This document shows, piece after piece, positions 7,112-12,495 of a DNA stretch of 12,495 nt (positions are counted from its first letter, which is position 1; the number at the start of each line of letters is the position of its first letter). The notes beneath the pieces are model-generated. The model was not told the DNA's origin. It worked only from the letters and a program-made list of their open reading frames with translations, and did not search any database. The stretch comes from Bdellovibrionales bacterium (GTDB taxonomy: Bacteria; Bdellovibrionota; Bdellovibrionia; Bdellovibrionales; UBA1609). The translations under genes and the position numbers were made by a program. The stretch is from positions 1-12,495 of the forward strand of contig JAGRAG010000009.1 of assembly GCA_020435025.1 (NCBI GenBank). Reading direction: 5' to 3'.

Positions 7112-8151
7112 TTGATCCGCCTGGGGGCATAGAAAAAGCTATCAATTTGATTGGACTGAACTCTTCCTTGCCCTGGCATTTTTAATGAATAGTAATGTTC
7201 ATCGGAGCCAAAAGCATTTTTATAAGCTTCGAGCTCCTTAACATAAAATGTCAGAACAATAGGAATCATTGCTCTATGAATAGGTGTTGATGCTGATAAT
7301 TCTTGAATCTTCAATTGTTGTGAAGCGAGAAATGCAAAAACCTGAGAAGATCGACCTATTCGTAGAACTTGAGCAAGAACTCTGAACAGATCCATGGCCT
7401 CCTTATCTTTGTTAGCTTTGAACTCTTCGAGGCAGTATCCGATTTCATCAACCACAAAAACTACTTTTTGGGGCGATTCGGGGAACTCCTCTGCTTTTGC
7501 TATTGTTTTAAGCATTAGCGTCTTCAATGCATTTAACTGTGTTGCTTCTGTTATATGGAAATATTTATCGCAACAATTTATAAGAGCGTCTTTTTTTGGG
7601 CTTGCGTAATATATTTTATACTCAGGACTTTTGCCTTTAATCTGTCGTATAAGATTTTCCATCATTTGAGTTTTTCCCATACCAGTCATGCCAGCCATAT
7701 AAATACTCTGTATAGGTGAGGAAACCTTTTCCCCAAATTCATTATGGCCGCAATAAAGCTCTCCGACCTTCAACTTAGAAAGTGGCATATCGTAGGGTCG
7801 GCAGTTTCGGATTTGTCGTAAAATAATCTGAAATTTTTTTGAACTCCGCTTAGTGTCTTCAACTTTATATCCGTCGGGAGCAAAGGAGTTTATCCTATTC
7901 TTGTTAATTTCAAATTCATTGGCTTTAGGATGGGGATGTTTGACTTCGATAATGATCCTCGAAAATCGTTTCTTTAGATTTACCTTAGACTGTTCCATTG
8001 CAATATTTAAAATAAATAGATTTTCTATGATCCATATTTTAAGCATCTTTCTCTTAATTAAATTGAAAACTACTATCGTAGCAAAAACCCCGCAGACAAT
8101 TTCCACGGGGTGATCTTTTAGAAAAGTAAGATTACTTACCAGTCTTTCCAT
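7108..8151 (-). CDS. FtsK/HerA-family membrane ATPase (TcpA-like coupling protein candidate), 347 aa
   Basis: The N-terminus has a hydrophobic segment at about residues 15-31 and a second one near 40-51. The ATPase core follows: Walker A AGMTGMGKT (G154, K160, T161), Walker B VVFVVDE (D235, E236), and LRIGRSSQVFAFLASQQL (R267, Q278), which matches the FtsK 'GR..gihlilaTQ' region. This is the HerA/FtsK DNA pump fold. It is much shorter than FtsK and lacks its linker and gamma domain. In MOBT elements an ATPase of this class next to a Rep_trans relaxase is the coupling protein that feeds DNA to a mating pore. Filamentous-phage pI/Zot assembly ATPases are the main alternative, but the FtsK-like Gln motif and N-terminal membrane segments favour a DNA translocase. 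A good AAGGAAG site precedes the ATG, which overlaps the previous gene by 20 bp. Confidence 0.8.
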   Translation of the reverse strand: MERLVSNLTFLKDHPVEIVCGVFATIVVFNLIKRKMLKIWIIENLFILNIAMEQSKVNLKKRFSRIIIEVKHPHPKANEFEINKNRINSFAPDGYKVEDTKRSSKKFQIILRQIRNCRPYDMPLSKLKVGELYCGHNEFGEKVSSPIQSIYMAGMTGMGKTQMMENLIRQIKGKSPEYKIYYASPKKDALINCCDKYFHITEATQLNALKTLMLKTIAKAEEFPESPQKVVFVVDEIGYCLEEFKANKDKEAMDLFRVLAQVLRIGRSSQVFAFLASQQLKIQELSASTPIHRAMIPIVLTFYVKELEAYKNAFGSDEHYYSLKMPGQGRVQSNQIDSFFYAPRRIK

Positions 8152-8449
8152 CTCTAACTTCCTTTAAGCCGACAATGGCACCAATTCCTATGCCTTGAAA
8201 ATTGTTATCTCCCCAAGAAACCTCAATGTCGTAGGTGGCATTCTCTTTAATGTCAGACAAAGAAGTTCTGAATATCCCAGGCAAGTTGGTCGTACTTCCA
8301 TTTGGCATGACCACAATTTGATACCCAGCCACTTCAAAAGGCTCTTTTCTCTCTTTCTGCTTCTGCTTGAAATAGTCTTCCTGCTCCTGTTTTGTGAATG
8401 ATCGAACTGACTGTACGAAAAAATTATTAACTGTTTTTTTAAAAATCAT
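8132..8449 (-). CDS. hypothetical protein, first gene of the rep operon, 105 aa
   Basis: The ATG has a strong ribosome-binding site (AAGGAGG, 5 nt upstream). The first 40 residues are basic and helical (FTKQEQEDYFKQKQKERKE). The remainder is strand-rich (FEVAGYQIVVMPNGSTTNLPGIF, then YDIEVSWGDNNFQGIGIGAIVGLKEV), which could be a small beta-barrel such as an OB fold. I do not recognise the family. In Tn916/ICEBs1-type elements the gene just before the FtsK-like ATPase and relaxase encodes a small OB-fold DNA-processing helper (DUF961, HelP). In filamentous phages a small ssDNA-binding protein accompanies the initiator. The position suggests a similar helper role here, but sequence similarity to either is not evident. 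It overlaps the ATPase gene by 20 bp. Confidence 0.75.
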   Translation of the reverse strand: MIFKKTVNNFFVQSVRSFTKQEQEDYFKQKQKERKEPFEVAGYQIVVMPNGSTTNLPGIFRTSLSDIKENATYDIEVSWGDNNFQGIGIGAIVGLKEVRDGKTGK

Positions 8450-8561
8450 TTTATCCTCCTTGATTTTTATTGCGTTGGTTTATCCAACTTTTTTTAAATG
8501 GATTTTTAAAAACGTATTTAGAGGCTTTTTTTAAAAAAATTTCTTTGGGTGGTAGATTTTG

Positions 8562-8594
8562 TTGTAATACGCTATTAGTGTAAGCGTATTACAA
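8562..8594. repeat. perfect 11-bp inverted repeat
   Basis: TTGTAATACGC (8562-8572) is the exact reverse complement of GCGTATTACAA (8584-8594), with an 11-nt spacer (8573-8583). A shorter alternative pairing exists: AGTGT (8577-8581) with ACACT (8595-8599). There is no T-run, so it is not a terminator. It could be a binding site for the initiator, a nick-site hairpin, or a repressor operator for the rep operon. Confidence 0.7.
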
Positions 8595-8610
8595 ACACTT
8601 GTTATCAGAT

Positions 8611-8651
8611 CATTCAGGTGGCACTAGCACCGTTGGTGCGTGCCACCAATG
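8611..8651. repeat. long bulged hairpin, candidate nick or transfer origin
   Basis: CATT (8611-8614) pairs with AATG (8648-8651), GGTGGCAC (8617-8624) with GTGCCACC (8640-8647), and GCACC (8627-8631) with GGTGC (8635-8639). The loop is GTT, with CA and TA bulges on one side. In total 17 base pairs form in 41 nt, and the structure is GC-rich in an AT-rich stretch. It lies just 17 nt beyond the 11-bp inverted repeat. Nothing T-rich follows it in either direction, so it is not a terminator. Rolling-circle origins and oriT sites commonly carry such hairpins. Confidence 0.7.
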
Positions 8652-8841
8652 CGAAAAAAACACAAACAATATTAGCCGCATACAAAGATTGCCAAATTAG
8701 ATGAGATTCCGTTTTTTTATCAAACCCCATTGATTCTCTTTTGCGCTAAAAATGCGGATTCTCCTCTTCTTTTGATAACTTCATCAACCCCAGATCTTTG
8801 CGACGGGTTGACAGAATTTACCCAAAACAAAGGAGATTAAC

Positions 8842-9030
8842 ATGAGCGAAAAGAAAAATGATTCTTCAGAAAAAAGAGGGAATCTTATTTCGATCACCGG
8901 CAAACACTTGAGTCGAAACGGTGAATGGTTAGTGATTCGTATAGCAGACAACGCTATACTTTTAAAAGTTAGTGAGCTTAAAGAGCTTTTCTCGAGAAGA
9001 GAGAAGGAGTCTAAGCAAAAGGGCGCGTAA
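8842..9030 (+). CDS. small hypothetical protein, 62 aa
   Basis: AAAGGAG lies 6 nt upstream of the ATG, and a TTGACA at 8808-8813 may be part of its promoter region. The protein has a charged N-terminus, a strand-rich core (LISITGKHLSR, then EWLVIRIADNAILLKV) and a Lys/Glu/Arg-rich helical tail. No family is recognised. It is transcribed away from the rep operon and faces the convergent 78-aa gene; its stop codon lies in the loop of a GC-rich hairpin. A small DNA-binding or regulatory role is possible from size and charge only. Confidence 0.65.
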   Translation: MSEKKNDSSEKRGNLISITGKHLSRNGEWLVIRIADNAILLKVSELKELFSRREKESKQKGA

Positions 9031-9037
9031 TGCGCCC
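9021..9037. terminator. bidirectional hairpin between convergent genes
   Basis: GGGCGC (9021-9026) and GCGCCC (9032-9037) form a perfect 6-bp GC stem with a 5-nt loop. On the minus strand TTTTGCTT follows, and on the plus strand CTTATTCT. It sits exactly where the plus-strand 62-aa gene and the minus-strand 78-aa gene end, so it probably stops transcription, better for the minus strand. Confidence 0.6.
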
Positions 9038-9038
9038 C

Positions 9039-9275
9039 TTATTCTGAAAAATGTTTTTTATAACAGTTTTCCTTGGTTTCCATATCATCTGGGAAGCCAA
9101 GGTTTTCTTCTAAATATTCTAATAAATCTTTCTCATAATTCGATAATGGTTCTTCGTTCTTTTCTTTTGATTTCTTTTTAAGAAAAAAATAAAAATTACC
9201 CAGAGCATAACGATATCGAGACACCACTGCCTGCAATCCACCAATTTCTTTTTCTAAATCCTTTTTACATTTCAT
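9039..9275 (-). CDS. hypothetical protein coupled to the DUF2958 gene, 78 aa
   Basis: The ATG overlaps the stop codon of the DUF2958-type gene (ATGA), a typical sign of translational coupling. The protein is very charged. Residues 1-45 look like a basic helix (KKDLEKEIGGLQAVVSRYRY), followed by an aromatic stretch (FYFFLKKK). Residues 50-70 are acidic and helical (NYEKDLLEYLEENLGF). No family is recognised. Co-occurrence with the DUF2958-type gene suggests a shared role in the mobile element. Confidence 0.65.
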   Translation of the reverse strand: MKCKKDLEKEIGGLQAVVSRYRYALGNFYFFLKKKSKEKNEEPLSNYEKDLLEYLEENLGFPDDMETKENCYKKHFSE

Positions 9276-9604
9276 TTTAATGTACCAAAAGAGTAGCTTT
9301 CGTTAATTTCAGTCTTTAGTTCTTCAATTGTTGCCTCTTGAAAGTATAGATCTCTCTCGATAAAAATACCTTTCCGCCTTAGTTCTTCAAACTCATCGAG
9401 CGAGAAGTATCCCCACTCAAGAAAATCACCCGCAACTAAACCAAAAAACATATTGGTTTCAGCATTAAACTCTGTTGCGTACCAAGTCCAATGGCCACAG
9501 GCGTGAAAGTATTTTGCGACAACGATGACTTCTTCGTCAGGTAATCCATCTTGACATCCAATTTTTCTAAATCTTTTTTTTATCGTTTTTGTTAACAGCT
9601 TCAT
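9272..9604 (-). CDS. DUF2958 domain-containing protein, 110 aa
   Basis: The protein begins MKLLTK and has the characteristic order of DUF2958 (PF11171): an acidic 'DEEVIVVAKYF' strand, WTWYATEF (39-46), FFGLVAGD (53-60), EWGYFSLDEFEELR (63-76) and IERDLYF (82-88). The length is normal for the family. Members are common on plasmids and integrative elements of many bacteria; their biochemical role is not known to me. The start has a strong AGGAGG site upstream. It heads a two-gene minus-strand unit with the 78-aa gene and diverges from the methyltransferase gene across 184 nt. Confidence 0.85.
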   Translation of the reverse strand: MKLLTKTIKKRFRKIGCQDGLPDEEVIVVAKYFHACGHWTWYATEFNAETNMFFGLVAGDFLEWGYFSLDEFEELRRKGIFIERDLYFQEATIEELKTEINESYSFGTLK

Positions 9605-9788
9605 TTTTTTCCTCCTAGTTTAAATTAAATGGAAGAATAAAGACGGACTCGATGCCTTTTATGCGAACAAAAATTGATTGTTTTGATTTGTAAATGGTTT
9701 TTTCAATTAACAAATAAAAAATAATTTCGGAAAAACGCTTAAAACTTTCTTTAAGGGGTATCTCAAAGGCAACTATGGAGGTACTCTA
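9605..9788. other. divergent intergenic region between DUF2958 and methyltransferase genes
   Basis: An AT-rich stretch carries ribosome-binding sites at both ends (AGGAGG for the minus gene, GGAGG for the plus gene). Promoters for both must be here; several TTGATT/TTCAAT-like and AATAAT-like elements occur, but none makes a clear pair. No small gene is supported. Confidence 0.4.
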
Positions 9789-10970
9789 ATGAGTCATAAA
9801 ATTAAGGTTTTAAGTTTATTTTCAGGAGCAGGTGGGCTCGAGCTAGGTTTAGATGATAGATTTGAAGTAGTTGGCTTTTCAGAAGTCAGCAGGAATTCTT
9901 CATCAGTTCTTAGGAAAAATTATCCAGAGATTTCAAATTATGGTGATATAAATAAAATCAAGGTTAAAGATCTTCCTCAATTTGATTTTCTTGTGGGTGG
10001 GAGTCCTTGTCAAAATCTATCAATGGCAGGAAACAGATTAGGCCTAAAAGGGAAAAAGTCGTCTCTCTTTTATGAATACCTTAGAATTTTGAAAGAAGCC
10101 AATCCATCTTACTTTCTTTGGGAAAATGTAAAAGGGACTCTGTCATCAAATGGTGGGAAGGACTTCATAGAAGTTCTCAAAAAGTTTTCTTCTTTGGGTT
10201 ATAATTTACAGTGGCAAGTTTTGAACTGTAAAGATTTTGGATCAGCCCAGTCTAGGAATAGAATTTTTGTTTTTGGGTCCAAAAATTTGCAACAATTGCC
10301 AGGCTTGCTGTCAATTCAAAGGCAGGACTACAGAACTTCAAAATTAAAGCTGAAGCAATTTTGTGGAAACCTTGTTAAAGAGGGTTATGTTAATACTATT
10401 ACAGCAAGCTATGGGGTGAAAAGTGGTGATGGAAGTAAGGTTTGTAGTTTTGATCCCACCCTGGAAAACTTAAAAAAATTTAGAAACAATGAAATTGATG
10501 GGTTTATCAGACCTCTCAGCCCCTTAGAGTGTGAAAGACTCATGGGTTGGCCAGAAGGCTATACCAGAGTTGGGATTGATAAAAGAGGCAACCACAAAAT
10601 TCTTTCCAACAATGCCAGGTATAAAATTTGTGGCAATGGTATTGCTCCTAAATGTGTAGAGGCTCTTTTACAAAATTTTGGAAATAAAAAAATGTTCTCA
10701 GTTTGTAATGATAAAAAAATGTCATTTAAAGTTTCTGATGGGAGTAAAACTTCAAGAGTTTTTTCAATTAATAATATTACAAGTGATCATTCAAAGGTAG
10801 TAGCACCTAAGGAGGGGGTTTTATCTAAAAAAGGTCATCTTCTTGTTGATGAAAAACCCATAATACACCAAAGCACATATGGAAAGGTTTTACTCTCTCA
10901 ATTCCTTGAAGAGAGGACCAGTGATTTATCTGCTTCTGATATAGAGTATCTTTTTGAAAGGGTTTCTTGA
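9789..10970 (+). CDS. DNA (cytosine-5-)-methyltransferase, 393 aa
   Basis: It transfers a methyl group from S-adenosylmethionine to C5 of cytosine in a specific DNA site. The C5-MTase motifs are in order: motif I FSGAGGLELGL (11-21), motif IV GGSPCQ with catalytic Cys74, motif VI ENV (112-114), motif VIII QSRNR (154-158), motif IX RPLSPLECERLMGWPEGY (241-258) and motif X CGNGIAP (281-287). The target-recognition region (about 165-240) is short. About 90 residues follow motif X, Lys/Ser-rich, with a helical end, and match nothing I recognise. GGAGG lies 7 nt upstream of the ATG. No restriction endonuclease is adjacent, so this is an orphan enzyme, perhaps protecting the element from host restriction or regulating its genes. 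Confidence 0.93.
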   Translation: MSHKIKVLSLFSGAGGLELGLDDRFEVVGFSEVSRNSSSVLRKNYPEISNYGDINKIKVKDLPQFDFLVGGSPCQNLSMAGNRLGLKGKKSSLFYEYLRILKEANPSYFLWENVKGTLSSNGGKDFIEVLKKFSSLGYNLQWQVLNCKDFGSAQSRNRIFVFGSKNLQQLPGLLSIQRQDYRTSKLKLKQFCGNLVKEGYVNTITASYGVKSGDGSKVCSFDPTLENLKKFRNNEIDGFIRPLSPLECERLMGWPEGYTRVGIDKRGNHKILSNNARYKICGNGIAPKCVEALLQNFGNKKMFSVCNDKKMSFKVSDGSKTSRVFSINNITSDHSKVVAPKEGVLSKKGHLLVDEKPIIHQSTYGKVLLSQFLEERTSDLSASDIEYLFERVS

Positions 10971-11000
10971 TCAAATGAAATTTGAAGTTCAATTCCCTGT

Positions 11001-11030
11001 GGAAGCTTTTTAGCTCCCTTTTTTTATTTT
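11001..11030 (+). terminator. rho-independent terminator after the methyltransferase gene
   Basis: GGAAGCT (11001-11007) pairs with AGCTCCC (11012-11018) with one A-C mismatch and a TTTT loop, followed by TTTTTTTATTTT on the plus strand. It lies 30 nt after the methyltransferase stop codon and overlaps the 3' end of the convergent integrase gene. Confidence 0.7.
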
Positions 11031-12104
11031 ACTATCAATCAACTGAATAGACTCAGGGGTGAGTTCATAGCCCAAATAAAATTCTTGGCATACTTGCACA
11101 GAATTTCCCATAGACTGGGAAATGAGGGAAATACTGACCCCATGATTTAAAAGTCTTATTCCATAACCATGACGCAAATCGTGCAACTTTAAACCAGATT
11201 TTTTAGCCCCAAACACTCTCTGACAACTTCGTCGAAAGCGTGCGGAAACCGCTGTTCTGGATATATCTATTTTTTTCTTGTCCTCATTCCATTTCTCTAA
11301 GGCTGCAATTCCTTCAGAAAAAATATAGGCTGGACGAGATGAACCCCACTTTGGTTCTGCTTTCTTTCCATCATCCGTCATTTGATAGTTGATTTGGACA
11401 AACTTTTTGCATGGAGAGAGGTCAGCAGTCGAAAGGTGAAAGGCTTCCCCAAGTCTTGCCCCTGTATAAAAACAAACTTTATAAAGAGTTTTTATTTCTT
11501 CTCGCTTTTCGTCTTCTAGAACTTTCGCGAACTCACTGACTGTAAGGTAATTGACAGATTTTCTAACTTTTTTAGGAAGCCTGAGTTTGACATCCTCGCG
11601 TTGCAGAAATTTTAAAATTTGATTTAAGCGTGCAACAATTCTTCTTTGCTTTGGATTATCAAAGTCAGAATTATAAATGGCTGATTCAATTTGCTCCTTA
11701 GTCGCACTAACAATGCTCAATGGACCAAGCGCATCTATAGCCCTTCGCAGATCATGACGAGCAGAGTGTTTGGAATTATTTTTTATAGGTCTGTGCTCGT
11801 AATTCTTTTCCCAATATTTGGTCAAAACTTTGTCATTAGTGGCATTGCCAGTATAGTGGGTGTATTGCCCAATGTTTGCATTGAGACGATTGCGTAGTTG
11901 CTCAACTTCTTTTCTGGCCTCATCCCAAGTCAGAGTTTTTTCACAATACTTTTTATTGATCGCTATGAGATCTAGATTGTCAGTTAAAGCACTTGTCTTC
12001 GTGGAGCCGTCGTCTTGGGGAGTCGCGAGAAAGATGGAGAAAGTTTTTCGCTTTCCCTTACCTCTCGACTTACTTGGATTTTTTATGTGATATCTGGCGC
12101 TCAC
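11010..12104 (-). CDS. tyrosine recombinase (integrase), about 364 aa
   Basis: It catalyses site-specific integration and excision of the element. Using numbering from the upstream TTG at 12125, the catalytic residues are R224 (TGARLGEA), a likely K259 (PKWGSSRP), H315 and R318 (LHDLRHG), and the nucleophile Y350 (QEFYLGY). The second box II His of the family, expected in '(L)GH', is Asn341 here (SMGNS). Residues about 95-185 form the core-binding SAM-like domain, and the N-terminal part is basic (PSKSRGKGKRKTFS), fitting an arm-binding region. I chose GTG 12104 because GAGAAGG lies just upstream; TTG 12125 has no clear site and would give 371 aa. The gene points away from the intact tRNA-Cys about 130 bp beyond its start, the usual position for an integrase near its attachment site. 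Confidence 0.92.
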   Translation of the reverse strand: MSARYHIKNPSKSRGKGKRKTFSIFLATPQDDGSTKTSALTDNLDLIAINKKYCEKTLTWDEARKEVEQLRNRLNANIGQYTHYTGNATNDKVLTKYWEKNYEHRPIKNNSKHSARHDLRRAIDALGPLSIVSATKEQIESAIYNSDFDNPKQRRIVARLNQILKFLQREDVKLRLPKKVRKSVNYLTVSEFAKVLEDEKREEIKTLYKVCFYTGARLGEAFHLSTADLSPCKKFVQINYQMTDDGKKAEPKWGSSRPAYIFSEGIAALEKWNEDKKKIDISRTAVSARFRRSCQRVFGAKKSGLKLHDLRHGYGIRLLNHGVSISLISQSMGNSVQVCQEFYLGYELTPESIQLIDSKIKKGS

Positions 12105-12237
12105 GTTTACCTTCTCGCATTTCAATAACTTGTCGGTAAACTTCTAGCGTAGATAAAGTGGTGCTTTCAACCTTTTTGACGATCTCAGTTATGCCTTTGG
12201 CTTGTTTATAGGCTTTAAGGTCAATGGCTTTATCCAA
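12070..12237 (-). CDS. small TTG-start ORF overlapping the integrase start, 55 aa
   Basis: A 56-codon frame starts at TTG 12237 with an excellent ribosome-binding site (AGGAG, 6 nt upstream) and ends at 12070, overlapping the integrase 5' end by 35 bp in another frame. The product starts DKAIDLKAYKQAKGITEIVK and is basic and helical throughout. The overlap suggests coupled expression with the integrase, as expected for an excisionase or recombination directionality factor. No family resemblance is evident, so the role is unknown. It is missed by simple ATG-based scanning. Confidence 0.5.
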   Translation of the reverse strand: MDKAIDLKAYKQAKGITEIVKKVESTTLSTLEVYRQVIEMREGKRERQISHKKSK

Positions 12238-12257
12238 GAGACACTCCTGGATTTAAG

Positions 12258-12331
12258 TGGAGGTGGTGGAGGAAATCGAATCCCCGTACACAGATTTGCA
12301 GTCTGCTGCCTAACCACTCGGCCACACCACC
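12258..12331 (-). tRNA. tRNA-Cys (anticodon GCA), intact, CCA encoded
   Basis: On the minus strand, GGTGGTG (5') and CACCACC (3') form a perfect 7-bp acceptor stem. The D-arm is GCC-GAGTGGTTA-GGC, the anticodon stem GCAGA/TCTGT encloses loop CTGCAAA with anticodon GCA (plus-strand TGC 12297-12299), and the T-arm loop is TTCGATT. A discriminator T (U73, typical of tRNA-Cys) precedes the encoded CCA. It delivers cysteine at UGC/UGU codons. It lies just beyond the integrase start, so it marks the right attachment region. Its T-arm differs strongly from the remnant at 1-62, so it is not a simple copy of the same gene. Confidence 0.93.
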
Positions 12332-12483
12332 ATTGAATTTAAAAAAATTAACTCGACTAAAGAGTGGTAAAAAGATAGCCACTATTTTTAAGTCGCTAGC
12401 CACCCAGTTTTTAGTCCAGTTAAATTTATTACTCATTTCAATCCTTTATAATTAACAATCTCACCCTGAGCCATCTCTAAGGA
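12332..12483. other. short region beyond the intact tRNA, no supported gene
   Basis: This AT-rich sequence should contain the tRNA-Cys promoter on the minus strand, but no clear -35/-10 pair is visible. A minus-strand frame (start near 12436) runs into the tRNA and is not supported. A second short minus frame enters from the right edge and ends at a TGA overlapping that start; it is too short to judge. Confidence 0.4.
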
Positions 12484-12495
12484 GATTTGCAGTCC
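12484..12495. repeat. 12-bp core direct repeat, right copy at window edge
   Basis: GATTTGCAGTCC is identical to positions 36-47 in the left tRNA-Cys remnant. The window ends here, so whether the similarity continues into the missing 5' half of that tRNA cannot be seen. A 12-bp exact match by chance is unlikely in a window of this size. Confidence 0.55.

Larger units (their letters stand above)
8450..8841. other. gene-free region with inverted repeats, candidate origin
   Basis: About 390 bp lie between the divergent rep operon and the 62-aa gene. No gene is supported. The part next to the rep operon has long A/T runs. Two strong inverted repeats (8562-8594 and 8611-8651) occupy the middle, and the right part ends with a ribosome-binding site for the gene at 8842. 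Promoters for both directions should lie here. The structured centre next to a rolling-circle initiator operon makes it the best candidate for a double-strand origin or oriT. That role is inference. Confidence 0.5.

Noticed and set aside
6314..8449. Integrated filamentous phage (inovirus), since Rep_trans initiators and membrane ATPases also occur there
   Set aside because: No small coat protein with a single membrane helix, adsorption protein or secretin is visible, and the ATPase carries FtsK-like motifs. It remains the main alternative.
8562..8594. dif-like XerC/XerD site
   Set aside because: The arms are 11 bp, but the spacer is 11 nt instead of about 6 and the arm sequences do not resemble the dif consensus.
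12230..12436. Minus-strand open frame beginning after AAAGGATTGAA and reading through the tRNA-Cys gene
   Set aside because: Over a third of it is a translation of the intact tRNA-Cys sequence, so it is not a real gene as it stands. A displaced gene start is possible but unsupported.

Overview
The window looks like a small integrative element, about 12 kb, inserted at a tRNA-Cys gene of a Gram-negative, AT-rich bacterium. Gram-negative is inferred from three lipoprotein signal peptides and at least one outer-membrane beta-barrel-like protein. The style of the envelope proteins, the GTG/TTG starts and the base composition would fit a Bdellovibrionota (predatory-bacteria lineage) host, but that is a guess and nothing here is diagnostic.

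Ends. Bases 1-62 are a tRNA-Cys remnant on the minus strand: 3' CCA end, T-arm, anticodon arm and part of the D-arm, with the 5' acceptor strand missing. At 12258-12331 lies a complete tRNA-Cys(GCA), also minus strand, beside a tyrosine recombinase gene (11010-12104, minus). A third copy of the anticodon-loop core (12 bp) sits on the last bases of the window (12484-12495). The two tRNA-Cys copies differ strongly in the T-arm. The intact gene may therefore be a replacement brought by the element rather than a simple duplicate.

Left part (257-6317, plus strand). An unrecognised 179-aa protein and a truncated HTH-like ORF are followed by six envelope-type genes: a lipoprotein, a membrane/coiled-coil protein, a second lipoprotein, a TPR lipoprotein, a beta-barrel-like outer-membrane protein and a last exported protein. 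The last four are packed with a 1-bp gap or overlaps and look like one transcription unit. This is the cargo; no function is recognised.

Middle (6314-8449, minus strand). A tight three-gene unit encodes a 105-aa protein of unknown function, an FtsK/HerA-type membrane ATPase and a Rep_trans-type (PF02486, RstA/NicK-like) rolling-circle initiator or relaxase. The 390-bp gene-free region upstream carries two strong inverted repeats and is the best candidate for a replication or transfer origin. This pairing resembles the core of MOBT mobilizable elements. No mating-pore genes are seen, so if the element moves it would borrow a pore or use an unknown route.

Right part (8842-12331). Small accessory genes include a 62-aa protein and a DUF2958-type protein coupled to a 78-aa protein. 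They are followed by an orphan DNA cytosine-5 methyltransferase, the integrase, a 55-aa TTG-start ORF overlapping the integrase start, and the intact tRNA-Cys. No phage structural genes, IS elements or CRISPR arrays were seen.
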